Origin: CAZKTS01 sp964555735
GTDB taxonomy: Bacteria > Actinomycetota > Acidimicrobiia > IMCC26256 > PALSA-555
Reading direction: 5' to 3'
Length of the DNA stretch: 10,933 nucleotides
NCBI GenBank assembly: GCA_964555735.1
Contig: CAZKTS010000007.1
Coordinates: 1-10,933, forward strand
The notes below the pieces were generated by a model that was given only the letters and a program-made list of their open reading frames with translations, had not been told where the DNA came from and made no database searches. The translations under genes were made by a program, and so were the position numbers. Shown piece after piece: positions 7,621-10,933 of the stretch (position 1 is the first letter of the stretch; each line of letters opens with the position of its first letter).

Positions 7621-8822
7621 TCGGTGAGTTCGCGGATCCTCTCGATGCGACCCTCCGCGTGGTTCACATCGACGCCCCGGAGCTGGATCAGTTCTTCTCG
7701 TTCGGCCGCGGCGATCGCCTCGGCGTTCGCATCGGCGGCGGCAAGGCGAGCATCGATGCCCTCCTTCTCGATGAGCTCGGCCTCCTCGACGAGCGCCGCG
7801 ACCATCTCGGCCTCGGGCACGACGCGCACGACCTTGCCGCGCACGAACAGATGGCCCTTGCCGCGCCCGGCCGCGATGCCCAAGTCGGCTTCGCGCGCCT
7901 CGCCCGGCCCATTGACCACGCAGCCCATCACCGCGACCTGGAGTGGGATGTTGCGATCGCCGAGGGCGTCCTGCGCGGCCTTGGCGACGGCGATGACGTC
8001 GACCTCCGCCCGGCCACAGCTCGGGCAGGCGATGAGGTCGAGACCCTTGCGCTCGCGCAGCCCGAGCGCCTCGAGCAGCGTGCGCCCGGCCCGCGCTTCT
8101 TCGACCGGATCGGCCGTGAGCGAGAAGCGGATGGTGTCGCCGATGCCTTCGGCGAGGAGCGTGCCGATGCCGGCCGTCGACTTCACCAGTCCGGCGGGCG
8201 GCGGCCCCGCCTCGGTGACGCCGAGGTGCAGCGGGTGGTCGACCGTCGCCGAGAGCAGGCGGTAGGCGTCGATCATCAGCGCGACGTTCGACGCCTTCAC
8301 CGAGATCTTCACGTCCTCGAAGTCGACCTCGCGGAAGTAGGTGAGCTCCTTCACCGCGGACTCGACCAACGCCTCGGGGGTCGCGCCGCCGTGGCGCTCG
8401 TAGATCTCGGGGTCGAGGCTGCCGGCGTTGACGCCGATACGGATCGGCAGCCCGCGGTCGCGCGCCTCGGCCGCGACGACCTTGATGTGCTCGGGCTTGC
8501 GGATGTTGCCCGGGTTGAGGCGGAGCGCCTGCACGCCGGCCTCCATGGCCGCGAGCGCGAGCTTGTACTGGAAGTGGATGTCGGCGACGAGCGGCACCGG
8601 CGAGCGGGGCACGATCTGGGCGAGCCCCTCGGCCGCCTCTTCCTCGTTGCACGTGCACCGGACGATGTCGGCGCCTGCCGCCGCGAGGGCATAGATCTGG
8701 GCGAGCGTGCCGTCGACATCAGCCGTCTTGGTGGTGGTCATCGACTGCACCGAGACCGGCGCGTCGCCGCCGACCGCGACGCTCCCCACCTGCACCTGCC
8801 GGGTGCGACGCCGCTCGTTCAT
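7617..8822 (-). CDS. ispG: IspG, 4-hydroxy-3-methylbut-2-enyl-diphosphate synthase
   Basis: Iron-sulfur enzyme that reductively opens methylerythritol cyclodiphosphate to HMBPP, the next-to-last step of the MEP isoprenoid pathway. The 401-residue protein has an N-terminal TIM barrel with SVQSMTTTKTAD (24-35), VADIHFQYKLA (79-89) and RLNPGNI (101-107). The C-terminal cluster domain has C266-x2-C269, C301 and Glu308 in GCVVNGPGE, the known three-Cys-plus-Glu ligand set. Two oddities: an extra CTC pair (C56, C58) in the barrel, and a charged, Ala/Glu-rich tail after about residue 357 that makes it longer than E. coli IspG (372). The ATG at 8822 follows a GGAGAG site. It sits between the protease and the acetyltransferase as in other actinobacteria. 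Confidence 0.97.
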   Translation of the reverse strand: MNERRRTRQVQVGSVAVGGDAPVSVQSMTTTKTADVDGTLAQIYALAAAGADIVRCTCNEEEAAEGLAQIVPRSPVPLVADIHFQYKLALAAMEAGVQALRLNPGNIRKPEHIKVVAAEARDRGLPIRIGVNAGSLDPEIYERHGGATPEALVESAVKELTYFREVDFEDVKISVKASNVALMIDAYRLLSATVDHPLHLGVTEAGPPPAGLVKSTAGIGTLLAEGIGDTIRFSLTADPVEEARAGRTLLEALGLRERKGLDLIACPSCGRAEVDVIAVAKAAQDALGDRNIPLQVAVMGCVVNGPGEAREADLGIAAGRGKGHLFVRGKVVRVVPEAEMVAALVEEAELIEKEGIDARLAAADANAEAIAAAEREELIQLRGVDVNHAEGRIERIRELTE

Positions 8823-8936
8823 CGACTCTCCACCATCAGGCCCAGCCTACGGGCGGGGCGCCGATCCCTTCGCCTCCACGTCATGGAGATCCCGTGCAGG
8901 GCCAGGGTCGACCGACTGCCGCGCTCGGGTACCGGA
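8823..8936 (-). other. Intergenic gap between the protease gene and ispG
   Basis: This 114-base stretch is the longest non-coding piece in the window and may hold a separate ispG promoter. Reading the minus strand, a TAGGCT at 8844-8849 fits a loose -10 pattern (TAnnnT), but nothing like TTGACA lies 17 bases upstream. A small perfect hairpin (stem 8874-8878 with 8884-8888, five-base loop) is too weak to call a terminator. I see no riboswitch or small gene here. Confidence 0.4.
8826..8831 (-). promoter_or_regulatory. Ribosome binding site for ispG
   Basis: On the minus strand GGAGAG precedes the ATG at 8822, with 5 bases between its GGAG core and the start codon. It lies in the 114-base gap after the protease gene and supports this start. 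Confidence 0.55.
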
Positions 8937-10199
8937 CTACTTGCCGACGGCCTGCCGGATGTCGAGGAACATCGCGCTCAGGCCCAGCGTGAGGAAGATC
9001 GCGAGCACGACCGCTGTCACCGGCATGAGCTTGCGGTAGTCGGCGCGGACGGTGCGGCCCCGGATCTTCGACGCCGCCCACTCGTAGACGACGATCGCGG
9101 CGTGGCCGCCGTCGAACGGCAGCAGCGGGATCAGGTTGAACAGCGCCAGGATCAGGCTGATCCCGCCGAGCAACCAGAGGAGCGCCCAGACGTTGCCGTC
9201 GATGATCTGGCTGCCCTGGTCGACGATGCCGACGAGCGACATCGGCCGGTCGACCGCTTCGGCCGACCCTGCTGCGGGTGCACTGCTGGTGAAGTTCTCC
9301 GAGTACCGCTCGACGCCCGAGGGCGAGAAGAAGCGGGCGAAGCCGTCGACGGTGCCGGTGGTGATGTCGGCCATCGCCTTGAACGACTCGGGGACCGCCT
9401 CGAGCACGCCGACGTCGCGGAACTCGGTGGTGGGACGGACGCCGAGGAAGCCTTGGCCGTCCTCGAGCTTGGGCGTCGCGACGATGTCGAGCTGCGCGCC
9501 GTCGCGGACGACGGTGAAGGTCGTCTCCTTGCCGCCGTGGGACTCGATCGAGCTCTTGAGCTCCTCCCAGCCGTCGATCTTCGCCCCGTCGATGGCGACG
9601 ATCTTGTCGTCGGATCGGAGTCCGGCAGTGGCCGCCGCGCTCCCCTTCGTGACCTCGGCGACCGTGGTGCCCGGGCCGTCGGCGATGCGCCCTTGCCCGG
9701 CGATCACGATGAAGAAGAGGAGGAAGGCAATGAAGATGTTGACGGTGACGCCGGCGAGGATGACGACGAGGCGGTTCTTGGTGGAGCCGTTGCGGAACGC
9801 GCGCGGCTCGTCCTCCGGGCGGAAGTCGTGCACCCACTCGCCGGTCTCGGGGTCCTGCTCGGGCTGCTCGACGTTGGTCATGCCGAGGATGCGCACGTAG
9901 CCGCCGGCGGGTATCGCCTTCACGCCGAACTCGGTCTCGCCGCGCCGGAACGACCACAGCCGCGGACCGAAGCCCACGAAGAACTCGGTGGCCTTCATCC
10001 CGGCCCGCTTCGCGGTGATGAAGTGGCCGCACTCGTGCAGCATGACCATGAGCACGATGCCGAAGACGATGAGGAGGGCGTCGCGCGCGCCCGGGCGGAC
10101 GATTCCCAGGACCACGAAGCCCACGATCACGGCCAGCAGGATGAAGGCCGCGCCGCGCCGGTCGACCTCGGCCGAGGCTTCCTCGAACGGGTCCTTCAC
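8937..10199 (-). CDS. rseP: RseP/Rip1-like site-2 intramembrane zinc protease (M50)
   Basis: Membrane metalloprotease that cleaves transmembrane substrates, typically anti-sigma factors in regulated intramembrane proteolysis; its target here is not visible. The 420-residue protein has the HECGH zinc motif (55-59) in a membrane helix, IPAGGYVRILGM (96-107), a helix at about 145-167, a PDZ domain (about 176-258), a helix at about 337-357, and NLIPLLPFDGGH (355-366) with the third zinc ligand Asp363, then a last helix (393-413). An extra hydrophobic helix (about 17-34) precedes the catalytic one, so the N-terminus is longer than in RseP or Rip1. Start GTG 10199 is supported by AAGGAAG just upstream and lies 10 bases after the dxr stop. 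The dxr-protease-ispG order matches the mycobacterial rip1 locus. Confidence 0.95.
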   Translation of the reverse strand: MKDPFEEASAEVDRRGAAFILLAVIVGFVVLGIVRPGARDALLIVFGIVLMVMLHECGHFITAKRAGMKATEFFVGFGPRLWSFRRGETEFGVKAIPAGGYVRILGMTNVEQPEQDPETGEWVHDFRPEDEPRAFRNGSTKNRLVVILAGVTVNIFIAFLLFFIVIAGQGRIADGPGTTVAEVTKGSAAATAGLRSDDKIVAIDGAKIDGWEELKSSIESHGGKETTFTVVRDGAQLDIVATPKLEDGQGFLGVRPTTEFRDVGVLEAVPESFKAMADITTGTVDGFARFFSPSGVERYSENFTSSAPAAGSAEAVDRPMSLVGIVDQGSQIIDGNVWALLWLLGGISLILALFNLIPLLPFDGGHAAIVVYEWAASKIRGRTVRADYRKLMPVTAVVLAIFLTLGLSAMFLDIRQAVGK

Positions 10200-10203
10200 G
10201 CCA

Positions 10204-10210
10204 CTTCCTT
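10204..10210 (-). promoter_or_regulatory. Ribosome binding site for the site-2 protease gene
   Basis: AAGGAAG on the minus strand, 4 bases before GTG 10199 (6 from its AGGA core), overlaps the dxr stop codon. It decides the start in favour of GTG 10199 and rejects the longer open frame that runs back into dxr out of frame with it. Confidence 0.6.
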
Positions 10211-10932
10211 CACGCGGGGGGCTCCATGCGATCGATGACGGTCCGGGCCCGCTCGCGCGCGACCCGGTCGGCTTCGAGAACGTCCTGGACGTCCCGGACG
10301 TTCCCGGCGCCCCCAGATGAGGACACGGACGAGAGTACCGACGCATTGACCTCGGCGATCCCCAGCCACGGGATCCGCCGGGCGAGGAAGGCCTCGACCG
10401 CGACCTCGTTGGCCCCGCTGAGCGTCGCCGGCGCCCCGCCGCCCGTCCGGCCCGCCTCGTAGGCCAGGGCCAGGCAGGGAAAGGCCTCGAGGTCCGGGGG
10501 CCCGAAGGTGAGGGTGCCGAGCGTGGTCCAGTCGATCTCGCCGAAGGGCTCGTCGAGGCGGGCGGGGGCCCCGAGGGCGAGACCGATGGGCAGGCGCATG
10601 TCGGGCATCGAGAGCTGGGCGATCGTGGCGCCGTCGGTGAACTCGACCATCCCGTGCACCACCGACTGCGGGTGCACCACGACCTCCACCTGGTCGTAGT
10701 CGACGCCGAAGAGCTCGTGGGCCTCGATCACCTCGAGCCCCTTGTTCATGAGCGTCGAGGAGTCGATCGTGATCTTCGCGCCCATGTCCCACGTGGGGTG
10801 CTTGAGCGCGTCCTCGACCGCGACGTGCTCGAGCTCGGCCTTGGTGCGGCCGCGGAACGGGCCGCCGCTCGCGGTGAGGATCAGCTTGCGCACCTCGCTG
10901 CGCTGTCCCGCACGGAGCGCCTGGTAGAGCGC
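10210..10932 (-). CDS. dxr: DXR, 1-deoxy-D-xylulose-5-phosphate reductoisomerase, N-terminus off the window
   Basis: NADPH-dependent enzyme that converts DXP to methylerythritol phosphate, the first committed step of the MEP pathway and the target of fosmidomycin. Only the C-terminal 240 residues are visible (family about 390-400), so the NADPH-binding domain is missing to the right. Visible blocks are ALYQALRAGQ (1-10), LTASGGPFRGR (19-29), DMGAKITIDSSTLMNKGLEV (49-68), HPQSVVHGMVEF (87-98), SMPDMRLPIG (108-117), and LSGANEVAVEAF (171-182), with Glu176 matching the metal-binding Glu231 of the E. coli enzyme. The other two metal ligands lie just before the visible start. A short Ser/Gly stretch (about 202-210) precedes the final helix. 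The gene ends 10 bases before the protease start, suggesting co-transcription. Confidence 0.96.
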   Translation of the reverse strand, partial: ALYQALRAGQRSEVRKLILTASGGPFRGRTKAELEHVAVEDALKHPTWDMGAKITIDSSTLMNKGLEVIEAHELFGVDYDQVEVVVHPQSVVHGMVEFTDGATIAQLSMPDMRLPIGLALGAPARLDEPFGEIDWTTLGTLTFGPPDLEAFPCLALAYEAGRTGGGAPATLSGANEVAVEAFLARRIPWLGIAEVNASVLSSVSSSGGAGNVRDVQDVLEADRVARERARTVIDRMEPPA

Positions 10933-10933
10933 G

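Noticed and set aside
8844..8872. A sigma-70-like promoter for ispG
   Set aside because: Only a loose -10 (TAGGCT) is present, and no recognisable -35 lies at the right distance. It is noted in the intergenic entry but not called as a promoter.
7659..10238. An open frame of about 860 codons on the + strand, antisense to ispG and the protease gene
   Set aside because: It is rich in Asp, Arg, Ala and Gly without any domain signature, and it mirrors two clearly conserved genes on the other strand. High GC removes stop codons and makes such frames common.
10278..10303. Perfect 8-base inverted repeat (10278-10285 with 10296-10303, ten-base loop) near the 3' end of dxr
   Set aside because: It is inside codons for a repetitive VRDVQDV segment, lies nearly 70 bases before the stop, and has no U-run. 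A coding by-product is more likely than a terminator or attenuator.

Overview
The window is about 10.9 kb of very GC-rich DNA, densely packed with core metabolic and cell-envelope genes. The genes suggest an actinobacterium: an [4Fe-4S]-type CysH resembling the mycobacterial enzyme, the MurT/GatD amidotransferase pair used by Gram-positive bacteria, and the order dxr - site-2 protease - ispG - acetyltransferase known from Mycobacterium. Genes overlap or nearly abut, and several start with GTG. Placement near the Acidimicrobiia is an inference from overall sequence flavour and is not proven here. I see no mobile element, tRNA, rRNA, CRISPR array or phage gene, and no stretch over 300 bases without a gene.

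Left block, + strand, 2-7058: a siroheme sulfite/nitrite reductase cut by the left edge, cysH (APS reductase), a class I SAM-dependent methyltransferase, murT, gatD, and an SLC13-type transporter with two RCK_C domains. Spacing is -4, +28, -4, -4 and +9 bases, so this reads as one operon. The first two genes reduce activated sulfate to sulfide. MurT and GatD together amidate lipid II. The transporter could import sulfate, but its substrate cannot be read from the sequence.

Right block, - strand, 10932 down to 7051: dxr (cut by the right edge), an RseP/Rip1-like intramembrane protease, ispG, and a GNAT acetyltransferase. dxr and ispG are two steps of the MEP isoprenoid pathway. The protease between them is the usual actinobacterial arrangement. 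The only sizeable gap, 114 bases, lies between the protease and ispG.

The two blocks converge, and their last genes overlap tail to tail by 8 bases (7051-7058). The window is mostly ordinary core genome, and I did not find a convincing new system. The item most worth a second look is the reductase: both of its halves carry a complete four-cysteine cluster motif, whereas classical assimilatory sulfite reductases keep it only in the second half.
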